From Scytalidium lignicola (Eukaryota > Ascomycota > Leotiomycetes), in contig NCSJ02000014.1 in the NCBI GenBank assembly GCA_002812745.2, forward strand, positions 1-64,000: DNA of 64,000 nucleotides, in the 5' to 3' direction. The stretch's first letter is position 1. Every line of letters begins with the position of its first letter. Shown piece after piece: positions 36,742 to 48,099 of the stretch. Position numbers and translations under genes: made by a program. The notes beneath the pieces were generated by a model. It had not been told where the DNA came from, made no database searches, and saw only the letters and a list, made by a program, of their open reading frames with translations.

Positions 36742-37547
36742 GAGTATTTTGCTCAGGTATATTGTCATTGCTGAGCAAAATATCCAGACACTGAAAATGC
36801 TCTGGGTTAGAAGACATTTTGAAGATTTTGCTAGAACGGTTAGTGGAAAAGGGGGTGTAACTGTACGTTGCTCTCATCCACATTTTGCTGGCTCAATCCT
36901 TTTCTTGTTCTTTATGAAATGAAATAATAGTAAAATAGGATAATGCCAAAAATTAAAGATGCTTTAGAGTTAAAAGTTAAGATGTTTTTATTGTTGCGAG
37001 AAGATGGATTTGTCGATTTGTAAAGCCTGCCACGCTCAGGAGTCTGCAAAGTTACATAGGCAAAACTAAAACTAGACTACGTCTCCCTATGGATCTCTTC
37101 CATCTGAGTTTCAATAGGCATCCGTTATTGTACCCCGGAGAGCATTCCTTATCGAGTTAGTGGGTAGAATTTATGGTGCCCTTACATTGTAACGCGGCCG
37201 CATTTTACGAGGCTATTATAGGTATGTTGATCACCCTTTTCAACTATCAAGATTGTCATTTGACGGATATTTACTGGCTTTGGGTTCTTTTTNATTCTAA
37301 GGAAGGGATCTACTGCTATCTATTCTTAAGAAGCATGTTAATTTGTAAGTTAATTACCATTACAGCGAAGTACTTGATCTATATAATGTTCTTAATTATC
37401 TAATACCGACAAAGAATCCCGATCTGCTCACTATATTCTATCCATTAGAAACATACGTTCCGGCCGGTACGCCGATATGTGCAAAAGCCCAATCGGCCGG
37501 CCCATACGCTGTAATTATAGTGATTGACATGCTGTAGTTATAACATA
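36742..37547. other. AT-rich intergenic, no gene seen
   Basis: Sequence between the DUF3431 gene start and the MITE. It contains CGGCCGG palindromes at about 37461 and 37493 and an N at 37293. No gene supported. Confidence 0.35.
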
Positions 37548-37840
37548 ATTCCCGGTTTTATCGGAAACCCGGTTTTACCGGACAATTCCTCACCAATTCA
37601 TTAATTCTATCAACACTTAAAAAGTATAGAGGTGACAAACCCAGAAGATGTAACATAAACTTTGCTAGTATTACAACGACAGCTACCTAAGTGCTTAAAG
37701 TTTAAAAGCACAGAGCATAAAATAAACAAATGCCCTAATTTAGCTAGCAACTAGATATATTGCAATATATTTGTTTTGTGGTTGAATATTTGGTGTTGTA
37801 TGCTCAGGTGGTGAGGGAAGTGTCAGGTAAAACCAGGAAT
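37548..37840. mobile_element. MITE, 293 bp, TA target-site duplication
   Basis: The element starts ATTCCCGGTTTT and ends AAAACCAGGAAT, and is flanked by TA at 37546-37547 and 37841-37842. The terminal inverted repeats extend about 30 bp. The left end carries a partial duplication of the CCCGGTTTTA unit. It has no coding capacity. Ends of this type (CCCGGT-TTACCG) also occur beside the pogo-type transposase at 1191-1639, so a pogo-like transposase could have moved it. Confidence 0.75.
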
Positions 37841-39616
37841 TACGTTAGTGTATAGTTTAATTACTTAAATCCAACTAACTCAGGTAATCTATTAGCGAAT
37901 CGGCCGGCTGGCACCGCATGATCCCACAGAAAAAGACGCGATGGATCAAACCCATGCATGGTCTATTCCTTAAACGGACTGTATTTCACGGACCGTGTGA
38001 ATTATTATGCAGCTAGATAATTAGTGTATTGATAATTTCGAAATTTGGAAGCTCTAGCCTTGTACTATGGCTTGTGGACCTCCTTCGATCTTGATATTTG
38101 AACATTTGGTAATGGCTACATTTTACGCCCATAACAATAGATAATTTAACTGTCAAAGCTGATAAAATAAATAATAATGTTGTTGTACGAGTTACCACAT
38201 ACGTTGATATTCCTGAATTTACCGTAATTTCTCAATCTAAGTTAAAATTTTATAATTAGAGTACTCATGATTAAGATTTTGGCCTTTAATTAGGTGTTTT
38301 ACTCATTCTTTAGCTACTAATAATCTTTAAAATAGAGCTATAGTTTGTAAGCTACATCTTAGCTATTAACAGCCTTGATATATTATAATATGATGATGAC
38401 GTTCTAGATGTAGCTGATAAAGTTAGTTCGTATATGAAAGTAATGTGTAGAGATACACAGACTAAAATTCTCCTATGAATACAAGCTGATAAAATAGATA
38501 GCAGCACTGACCGCGCCACGAGCAGTATCTTTTTTTAGTCTATAAAAACTCTTTCTTCTTCTTATGGTGTGTTAAATCCTTCAGATCCTGGTGGGTCTTT
38601 ATTTTGATTGTAACCACTAATTATCACGGTATTGCTCCAAGCCGTACGGCCGTAGCGGGTCTCTTGTACCCGCTGAACCAGCATAGGGTTACATGAGAAA
38701 CACCAGTCTCAAGAAGTGTGTGATTTTATTCTACTGGTGTAATTTTACCCCTAAATCGTCGGCGCCAAACAAAATAATCGCACAAAAGTTAGAATAGTCC
38801 ATAGCCATTCGAATTCAGGTGCCTAAATAGTGGATAACGTTAGTACTGGTAAGACACCACCAAAGATAGAAGAACCACTAAGAGAAAAGAAGAAGGCATT
38901 TTTGACAGATCCTACGAAGTTACTAATTGCTTATTGTACACATGATTACTTTACAACTGCATCCTTCTGTTCAAGATGGCATTAAGTTTGAGGGACTTTT
39001 TGTAAGATTAAGGAACTTACATAGCTGCCTGTTCGTGAATCAATTTTGTCGCACAAATGCGTTACGGGTGGTGAGATCGATTATCGCTGGGATACCTCGT
39101 CCGGAAGCTGAAACAGAAAAACGTGCAGGGGGGAGGAGGGTTTGTGGGGGGATACTGTACTGTAGTTCAGAGAAATTTGGTTGATTGATTGATTAATCTA
39201 TCGAATAACTTAATGGTGGTACGCCACAACCAGCCATCCAATTTTACTATGATTTTGATTTTACTGTATCTCAGAAATGGGGTATTTTAATGTAACCTTG
39301 GTATTCATGACAGCATATTTTTCTAAAAAAAAGTTGCTCATCATCGGGGCTGCAGATTGCAGAAGTAACGATAACTTCGACTTTCGTGGTTCACCTATAT
39401 TTTGCCAACTCACATCAGGATACTCCTAGTAAATTCTTACCAAATATTCTTAACCTGATCAGATACTTTGTATAACAGACTGCGCATAAAAACATTCTAT
39501 TTCCGACTGGCCATGCTTTCCTTTCTCTGTCAGATATATAGCTTTGATTCTCTAAAAAGTAGTAAACAACTCTATATGTCCTCGAGTTTAACCACCTTAA
39601 ACTTATGCGTATGGTC
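37841..39616. other. AT-rich intergenic, decayed repeats, no gene seen
   Basis: About 1.8 kb, strongly AT-rich to 38.56 kb. A more balanced patch at 38570-38790 (with GTACGGCCGTAGCGGGTCTC and TCGGCGCCAAAC) looks retroelement-like, but I could not fix ends. The remainder holds only short open frames. Confidence 0.35.
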
Positions 39617-42600
39617 TTAAATGGCAGTATATGACCTCGAACCTTCCTCGATTTCCGTGTCTATCGGTTCAACATCAACCTTTTCTATAAATTCTAGACC
39701 ATCTTTAATGACAGCAACTTCGTCATTCCTCGCAATTACAACTCCAGTCTTGCTCACTGCGCAGATCATGTCGTGAGTTCCGGAATGCCAATCCCACGGT
39801 ACAAAGAAATGCCTCAAGTAGGAAGGTCCACCATTGCTGAAGCTTTCTAGGTCTGCAGAACAGACCCAAGAGTGGGTGTCAAGAAAGATAAGCCTAGAGG
39901 TGCTACTAATGCCAATGATATGGATGACGTGGTTAGCAAAAGCATTGAGCTCTCGGGGAAATAATGGTGATGACACTGCAGGTGATGTAGCTTCTTCCTC
40001 CATTAACTCTGAGTTAGAAGTCCCCCTGTCAGCTCCTTTTGAGATGTTTTCATTCTTTTGGTTATCATCCTGTAAGCGTAAAGCAATCGCATCAAGGAGA
40101 TGCATGCTAACGATTCCCCTCTGCCCAGATAATTCCAGTAGAATCCGAGGAATGTGACCCGATATGTAAATGTTGGCACTCTTTATCTCCATTCCTACAA
40201 TGGGAATGGCGAGATGAACTTCTCTAATTTGTGACCAGTCCGCCCATGTGTAAATGCTAGCTTTTCCACCATCAATGCAAATCATATGAAGCGACGACTG
40301 TGGGTGCTGAATCCACCTTCGGATGCCTGGTTCAGAATGAATTTTCTCCTTCTCCTGCTGACCATTAATATTCCAAAGATAATCTGATTTCCGGGTAGAT
40401 ACAATAAATTTTCCAACAACATCGCCCGGTAAAATTTGAAAAATAGACCGCTCACAATCCAATCGGGACTGAAATAACATCTTCTCTAGCATCCGCTCCT
40501 GTTCTGATTTTCTTAGGTTCCATCCCCATATGTTATTCGAACAATCGATGGACATGATAATATCCCTTTGCGGCCACCAGGTAAGGAGGCGAACTGGTGA
40601 TTTGTGACTGTATAGAGTTCGCGTATAGGTACCGGTTCTCAAGTCATATAAAGAAATTGATCCATCTTCTTTGCCACAAAATACAACTTCGCCATCAGAA
40701 TTCAATATCATAGCCGTAATAATGGCCTTAGGATCTGTAGTGACTGCCTCAATAAAGGAATCTGACGTTTCTTTATTGTCTTCTTCGCGTACCATGCCCT
40801 GGAGTAGGGCTGCAGGTTGCCAGACATTGCATTGCGTGCCTCGGATATCAGCAAGCTGAAGACTGTCTTTGCTGAAAGCTAGTTGTCTGATAAAGATATT
40901 GGAGGATTTAACTCTGTAGAGTAGCGTGAGGGTGTCAAATTTGTAGATCTTAATAGTAGAACTGGTGCTTCCTGCAAGTAGTCGTCCATCTGGGCTAGCT
41001 GCAAGGACATGGCAATTAGCACGAAAACTCATGAGTTCCTGGTCGTTGAATGGGTCCAAAAGTACAAGAAGCCCATCAAGATAAGATATCACAAGCAGCT
41101 CAATAGCTGGGTTGGGGTTGAAAAGAAGAGCGGTTATAGGATGCGTGCTCGTATTCCCGTTCTCTAGCTTCTTCCCACAACTACCATAATACATATCTTG
41201 CTCAAGGTCCCAGAGAACTACAGGCTTCCAAGTATAGGCAACAGCTAGCATTTTATGACTTAATGAAATTGATATGGACGTGGCTAGGCGGCGTTGTACC
41301 TTGTTCGTGTCTTCGCCAGAGATTCTCCATGATCTGTCGGGTTGTCTGGCTCCATTATCGTGTAAGTCCCATGATGCCAGGTAGCTGTTGGCAGATGCAA
41401 CAATAAGAAGATTGGCTTCAAATACTAAACTCTTCGACTGCTGAGGGGCTTCAAAAATATGGGTTGTTTCGCCGCTACAAATGTCCCAGATTCGTATTGT
41501 TTTCATCCCACAAGATGCCATTAAGTTTGTCTTGTTTTGGAAGGATAGGAATTTTAGATTTTCTCCATGGTCTAGGACCATATATTTCTGACAAGTTGTT
41601 GCATAATACAGCTCAAATATACCTGTGTTTAGTCCCACTGCGAAAAATTTCTCTCCATAGCAAACGGTGCATGTCTGAAGTTGGTGAAAGTCAATGCATG
41701 AAAGTTGGACATTCCATTGAGTGTTAGAAATACCCAAAATCGAAAGCCTACGGCCACGACCTACAGCTTTGTAAGCAGTAGTTTCAGTTGGGCAAAATGG
41801 TAATATCAGGGTATATATTGCTGAAGGTGACACTATGAGAGCATCAGTAAACCTCATCACTATGTGGATGAGGTCGATCGTCCACCCTCTGATGATTTGT
41901 ATTTCCTTGACGAGAGCAGGACGCTCCAGTAAGATCGAATCGGCATATTTCCTGAGATTATCTGCGGTGCTGATCAAAGGGGTAAGGTGTTTTGTTTGGG
42001 CAATTGTCTCTACCCATGATAGAATATTTGATTTCAGGAACGTATTGACTAGAGACAAAACATCTCTAGAAAGCGGATCCGCCAGCGTCAGATGGTATGA
42101 GAATGCTGTGCAAGCGTATAGAGAAAACTGTACCATTTTCCTCGGACTGATCTTAGCAGAACTACGTCTGCCGATTCGACGGGGCTTCATTTCTTCACTG
42201 GTAAGGTATCGGAGACATGCACTAGCAATACGTGTATGTGCTTCAGTTACAGAAATTGAAAACTGAGATTGCAACTCATGCTTCAAGAGGAATTCTCGGG
42301 CTGTCTCATGTATCATCTGCATTTTCCCAAACTTGTCAACCGTCACCAGCTGACCACACAGATCCTGGATGGTCTCCTCTAATCTGAAGAAATTATCTTT
42401 CATCTCAATTTTCAAAGCTACTTGCAGCTCATTCATCGTTATCGGCCTCATTGCACATGTAGCCCAAATCAGAATAGCTTCGGTGAGCCCATTCGCTCTT
42501 GGCATAAATTCCAGTGTTCTTCGGTAAAATGGTTCCATATCTCGAGGTATATCTCCAAGAATCTGATTGATTTCCTCCTCACTATGAGACTTTAACATTT

Positions 42601-44382
42601 CATTAAGCACTAGGACTGTCCACAAAAAGTTTCCTTGAGACTTTTCTACAATATTTCCGACTAGAGTAGCACGGTCCTCTTCATTTTTCACGAGCAGTTT
42701 CGTCTTCGCCTCAACTAGGAGCTTGATATCAGGAAGGATGGTTGTCGAGGAAATATTTAGAGTTTGAAACCTATCGAGCCCGAGTATGTTGAATTTAGTT
42801 TCTAACTCAGAAGTTTTTNCGACTTGTGATTAAAATTCTCAGAGGTATCGAAGCATCTATTTTTGCTAATATCAGATCGAAAAAAGGGTTATGATCTTCA
42901 CATTCGTCTAGGCCATCAAGAACCCAGTAATGAGTCTCAAAATGAGTCTGGAATATGCCAGAAATGAATAACTTACGCCACAAAAGATGTTCATTGTCAT
43001 TCTCAAGTTTTATTTCATCTTTCTGCATCCCCAGTAATGTTTCTCGTATCAAAGAGTTGGTGCAGGCCATCTGAAATGCAAGGGACCTAATACAGTAACT
43101 AAGCCGTGTCTTAGACTTGTCACCGTGCTTGAAAAGAAAATAACTGCAGCCTGCATTCGTGTTTTGTAATTGATCAATGACATATCCTGCAAGAACAGTC
43201 TTGCCAGCTGCTGGATTTCCATTTGCCCAAAGGATACTGGGGGCTTCTGAACCGAAGTCTCTCCAGTTCAAGTAACTCTTTTCCTTCGAGAACCACTCGC
43301 AAGTTCCAGGAATCCGTGCCTGCTTAATCGTAATCAGATCATCTTCTTGATTTTGTGAGACTCCTAAGTAGTTCTCCAGATCTTTTATCCGGCTTCGCCA
43401 TGATTTCTCTTTGGATTTTAGAACTATAATGCTGTTAGAGCTGGTCATCTCGAGTTGTATATTGTATAATACCTATTGAGGATATGATATTTACTGTGGA
43501 CGCGATTGCATTCCGAAGCAGCAGATAGTTTGGATCTGTTGGCGATTCGAACTTGCAGATTGACCGATGATCAGCATTCATGGGCATCTGCTTCTCCTTG
43601 CGATATCCTAGGGTAGCAGAATTGGGATCCACAATCAATGAGCTGAAAGGTCCCCTGCTGAGTTTCTTAGTTTCATAGAAGGACCAGATGTTGATATCGT
43701 CAGAATATTTTGGAAACTCATCGTTAATAGATTTCAAAGCTGCTGAATTTTGTTCTAGTTCAGCGACATAAGCAGGTGAAGAGTACGCAATTTCTAGGAT
43801 GTTATTGAGGAGCTTGGCCATATTAGATCCCCTGTGAGGTGTGGCAAGGAAGAATATTGTATGAATCCGTTTTCGTAATGGCTCATACATTTCGTCCAGA
43901 CTTGCTAGTATGTAGGCTTTTTTGATAACCAGACCTCCCATACTGTGGCCTATAAGCACTATTGGTGTGTTTTTATCACCTAGGTACGGTGATGTACTCA
44001 TCTCGCCCAGTAATGACTTGCCAAAGTGGTGTATGTTCAAAATATTATCATTACCCTTGACCCAATCTGAATTATACCCGAAGCTATGCACTCTCACATC
44101 CTTGAAAGCAGGATCTCTTGGAAGCCATTCCTGTGGCCAATAGTGTGCAACGGAGTTTGTCTTGCTCCATGTCTTCCTGGAACCTCCACCCAGGCCATGC
44201 ACGAAAATGAAATCTAAAAGAGGCTCAGAAGGAGAGTAGAGAAGAGAGAGTCCGAGACGTCCTTTGGTGTCATCCAATCCATCATCTTTGACTTTGGAAG
44301 CCCTGTGTAAAAAGCTCCCCCGGGAGGCAAATATTCTCGACCAGGTGGTGAGAGTGGTTGTGTGGGCGGAATTTATATCCAT
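39617..44382 (-). CDS. NLR-like STAND receptor: SesB-type hydrolase - NACHT - WD40
   Basis: This is a fungal NOD-like receptor of about 1571 residues, of the class that mediates incompatibility and innate-type responses. Exons are 44382-43473 and 43423-39617 (49-bp intron). The N-terminal effector is an alpha/beta hydrolase of the SesB type (FIFVHGLGGG, GHSMGG with Ser147, LATPHRGS). Next comes NACHT with Walker A GNPAAGKT (Lys378) and Walker B WVLDGLDEC (about 474). A helical linker follows (KSQGNFLWTVLVL, MIHETAREFLL), then divergent WD40 repeats to the C-terminus (IRIWDICSGE, ISLYDLRTGTYTRTL). An N at 42819 shifts the frame; removing it reads ITSRKTSELETKF, so the gene appears intact. The start is divergent from the RIB2-type deaminase. 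Confidence 0.88.
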
Positions 44383-44812
44383 CTATGTGGGCTCGGAATC
44401 ATTCAGAAAAGGTGCAAGTCTCATTCATCGCATCGTAGTCTTCTTCCTTCCCTATGTCTATAGTGTAGCTTCGTCCTTATTACGATGGTTTCAAGGCAAG
44501 ACTACCAAATAGCAATATACATTTGTTTTGTCTCGCTTATAATCCAGTCTTTGCAGATACATATCTGGGTGGGCTGCGCCTGAGTGTCAGCCTATTGTGG
44601 AGCAACGTCAAGATGAATCCGTGGCAGTGTTGCAGGTAAAAAGAGTGGGCGACTGGGATTAAACGAATCAGGACTCCGAGTTTGGCGCCGGCTGCTTGGA
44701 GGTTGGTTACGAAACCACCAGATCAATGTATTTTTTCTCCTTTGTACATTGGAATTCATTCTACGTTAAGTCAAGGAGGAGATCTAAATATATTCAACTA
44801 CCCTTCATATAC
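44383..44812. promoter_or_regulatory. Divergent promoter shared by the NLR and the deaminase
   Basis: Only about 430 bp separates the two outward-facing starts, so the two genes may share control elements. No specific site recognised. Confidence 0.4.
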
Positions 44813-45349
44813 ATGATGGCTTCTGAGGCATCTCATCTGATTATTACACCTGGAGATCATCAGAGCTATATGGAATATGCTCTCGCTCAAGCCCGGCTCT
44901 CACCTCCAGCGCCTACAAAATTTTGTGTGGGAGCAGTCCTCGTTGACGAAGATAAGAATGAAATTTTATCTACTGGATATTCTATGGAATTACCAGATGA
45001 TAATCCAAATGATCCAGGGAAAACACATGCAGAGCAGTGTTGCCTGATTAAAATATCTCAGAAGCACAACCTTCCAGAACAGCGTCTCGGCGAAATTCTA
45101 CCAGACAACACCATTTTATATACGACGATGGAACCGTGCAACAAAAGGCTGAGCGGCAACAGAACCTGTGTAGATAGGATCTTAGGGCTCAAGGGCGTAA
45201 TCAAAGTGGTCTATGTTGGGATTAGGGAGCCACCGAAGTTTATTGGCGAGAATACGGGTATCAGTAGACTCGAGGATGCAGGAATTAAGGTAGTCTTGGT
45301 CGATGGAATGCAAGATCGTATTATGAAAGTTGCCACAACAGGGCATTAA
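44813..45349 (+). CDS. DRAP deaminase-like protein (RIB2 C-terminal type)
   Basis: This zinc-dependent deaminase resembles the C-terminal domain of yeast Rib2, which deaminates the ribitylamino-pyrimidinone phosphate in riboflavin synthesis. It has 178 residues from the ATG at 44813; a second ATG follows directly. Motifs are FCVGAVLVD, THAEQC with His72 and Glu74, and TMEPCNKRLSGNRTC with zinc ligands Cys109 and Cys119, then VYVGIREP and LEDAGIKV. The N-terminal pseudouridine synthase half of yeast Rib2 is absent, as expected for stand-alone fungal deaminases. It could instead act on another pyrimidine. It is divergent from the NLR. Confidence 0.85.
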   Translation: MMASEASHLIITPGDHQSYMEYALAQARLSPPAPTKFCVGAVLVDEDKNEILSTGYSMELPDDNPNDPGKTHAEQCCLIKISQKHNLPEQRLGEILPDNTILYTTMEPCNKRLSGNRTCVDRILGLKGVIKVVYVGIREPPKFIGENTGISRLEDAGIKVVLVDGMQDRIMKVATTGH

Positions 45350-46273
45350 AGTGGAGGAGGAGTATTGAAGAACTATAGGAATAACCAGGTAGGGGCACTA
45401 TATATTGTGCACGCCTGGGCCCTTTAAACACTTAACCTCTCAACCGTCTTCTGTTGAGTTCTCAGCCTAATTTCTGTATAAGCCCATGTTCTTCCTCACA
45501 TAATGACGGACTATGCATAGAATAATAATACTTAACAAAGGCATACTATGTGGGGTAGAAACCCTTCGTCATAAAAGTTTATTATGAAAATTATCGCATC
45601 AATTTTGTAGCAGATATGAATTAGGTACTTGGAGTAGGCAAACTATGTGATGGTTATTTAACAAACTAGAAGAAATTTTGCTATGAGGAAGTCTTGTAAG
45701 CTTCTTAGAGATTATAGCACTAGTTTCTTTGTTAACAGTGAGTTTGATACTGAGATAATAGCGAGTGGATTGCTTTAACTAACTTAAATCATAGAATTCC
45801 ACGAGCTCTCTGACTTTCTCAACTGAGCTTCCCTAGACTATGTATGTAGAATGACTACCATTGCAAAAGTTTATAATTTTTAGGCTTTGTTGGCATTCAT
45901 AATTTTTCAGTTCCTTTGCTATATAAGATAGAGTTACCGGTGGGTAGTACTGGGTTAGTTATTGCACATGATGACTTTGTTATAGATACACAACCACTCG
46001 TGAAATCGGAGCATGTAAACAGCTCTAATAGAAGCTATATTTAATTTTATAAGAAAATTGATCACAATTAAATGAAATACTACCAATAACTATACGTATT
46101 TACGGAAAGACTAGCTCCAAAATTATTTCTGTGTCTTGTGGCACAAAACAAAGGATTCTCCTTACAATTTCCCATGTTCATTTCAAAGAAGCGATTAACT
46201 CACTCTTTCTAACCCACTCCTGGAATGTTTGCAGTGGTTCGGTGAGGATCTGTGGGTTTTGGGGTTCAGTAAC
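45350..46273. other. AT-rich intergenic, no gene seen
   Basis: About 920 bp between convergent genes (deaminase and NmrA-like). No domain, RNA or repeat recognised. Confidence 0.4.
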
Positions 46274-47341
46274 TTAATTAGCTTTTGTGTTTAGGTGAGA
46301 ATAATTTACCTCATGGCCAGCCTCTACTTTCTCTTTCCTAAAATATCCAAATTCAGTTATAAATTGGCCGTTCTGTATCATATCTTCCTGTAAAAACTCG
46401 GGAAACTCCATAGCTGCCATCCCTTCTCTATAATCCTCTTCCGAACACTGTTCAAAGGAGATATCTAGACCACCATCATCTCTCAAGATTTTAATGATCT
46501 CATCAAATGAATAGTCTCTATCAGCAGCATAGATCTCTTTGCCAAGAAACCGCTCACGATTCTGCAGAATGGACGCCACATACTTCCCAACATCCTTGTT
46601 AGCTGATAATAGAGGAAGAGCAGCTGTACTTGGAATTGGGATAGATATCTTTAGACTTTTGGATCCGGCTGCGACCGGTTGGATTAGGGACAAGATGAAT
46701 GTCGTAAAAACACCGAGGTAGAGAATGGTGGACGGGATGCCAAGTGATTGGATATATTCTTGAATAAATCCCTTGCTATCAAAATGAATGACTTTGGTTA
46801 GTTTCCCATTGCTAACTAATGAGAAGGTTAGTAGGCTCCATAGAGTAAAATTTTAGCATTGCTCACTCTTGGATACATAAGGCAGGCTGCTCCAGATCAG
46901 ATGTTGAACATTAGCTTCCTAGAAGAATTTAGTTTGCCAACATCTATGAATTTCATGGCTAATTACTTTGCAAATATCAGCAATATTTTTTCCGTGCTGG
47001 ATTTCTCGATTTACATCCATATATTCCTGCCAATTCGTCACTGCGAAGACAGCATAGGCATCCTTTAATGCTTCTCGAAGGGAGGCCTTGTCATCCATAT
47101 CGGCCTAGAAAATACAAGTCATTATTAAAAGGATAATTGAAATCAGATGTGCTGAACGCACTTTGACTACGATTACGGCTTTGTCTGCTAATGCAACAGC
47201 AGCAGGCTTAAGAGGGTCTCTGGTAATACCTCGGAGGGTAAATTGCTCTAAGAGTGCATTATTACTCAAAAAGGTGTTGATTACTGACCCACCCTGAGTC
47301 CCAGTTGCACCGAAGACTACAAAGACTTTTTTAGTTGACAT
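46274..47341 (-). CDS. NmrA-like NAD(P)-binding protein
   Basis: This is an atypical short-chain dehydrogenase/NmrA family protein, which binds NAD(P) and may act as a redox sensor or reductase. Exons on the minus strand are 47341-47162, 47104-46967, 46918-46867 and 46815-46274, with introns of 57, 48 and 51 bp, giving 303 residues, normal for the family. The Rossmann motif GATGTQGGSV is at residues 11-20. Later blocks are DDKASLREALKDAYAVFAVT, VQHLIWSSLP, KVIHFDSKGFIQEYI and ANKDVGKYVASIL. The active-site Tyr-Lys pair of classical SDRs is not evident, as usual in NmrA. The target is unknown. Confidence 0.85.
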
Positions 47342-48099
47342 AATGTGACTGCTTTAGATGAAATAGAACAGTAAGTTGTCAAGTTGAATTTTGTAGCTAG
47401 GCGGTTTGACTTATTTTTATATTGGCTAGTTCAAGACTTTTGGCGGAACATTTGCCCGTCGACTCATGGAGAATCCTAACGTTGTCCCGTTACTCCTTGT
47501 GGGCTCTAACATTCCTCCGTTACTGCATGGCATTCTTTGTGCTGGATGGACCCCCGGATTGACTATTAGGCCGATCACGTTAATGAACCAACATATTGCG
47601 CATCACGCGTAGTAGTGCTGTCTTACCCTAAAGGAGCAGGAGGCTTTTACCGATACAATAATGTGTCACTGAGAGAAGATACCCAAACAATAATTAAATG
47701 ATTTGGTTGGCTGATTTTCAGCAATTGCTAATATAAAAGGACTAGGAAGGAGGTCCACTTTAATAGTTGCTAGGTGTAAATAACAAACTGACCACAATAT
47801 TGGTAAGAAACAAAATATCCCGAAAAGAAAATAGGAAGATGCAGTGAAATAGAACTATTTCTTGCACATCGGCGTCTCATGTCAAGGGTGTTGGCTGTTC
47901 AATTAAATGAAGAGTTGTGAATCATATTCTAAGCGTTGGGTCAACTGTACTCGGTTATACTGCAATATGGGCTTTAAAGATAACATAACATCTTCACAAC
48001 TCTGTTCAAATATCTACGTACCATGCAACGGTTATTGTTAACATTAATACCTAATAAAAGGAGTATAATAGAAGTACCTTCGACAGGTCATTATTTACG
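47342..48099. other. Intergenic, divergent promoter region
   Basis: About 760 bp between the outward-facing NmrA-like and kinase genes. No clear motif seen. Confidence 0.35.

Noticed and set aside
38570..38790. Possible LTR or primer-binding region (TCGGCGCCAAAC)
   Set aside because: I could not find paired ends, a target duplication or an adjacent gag/pol frame.
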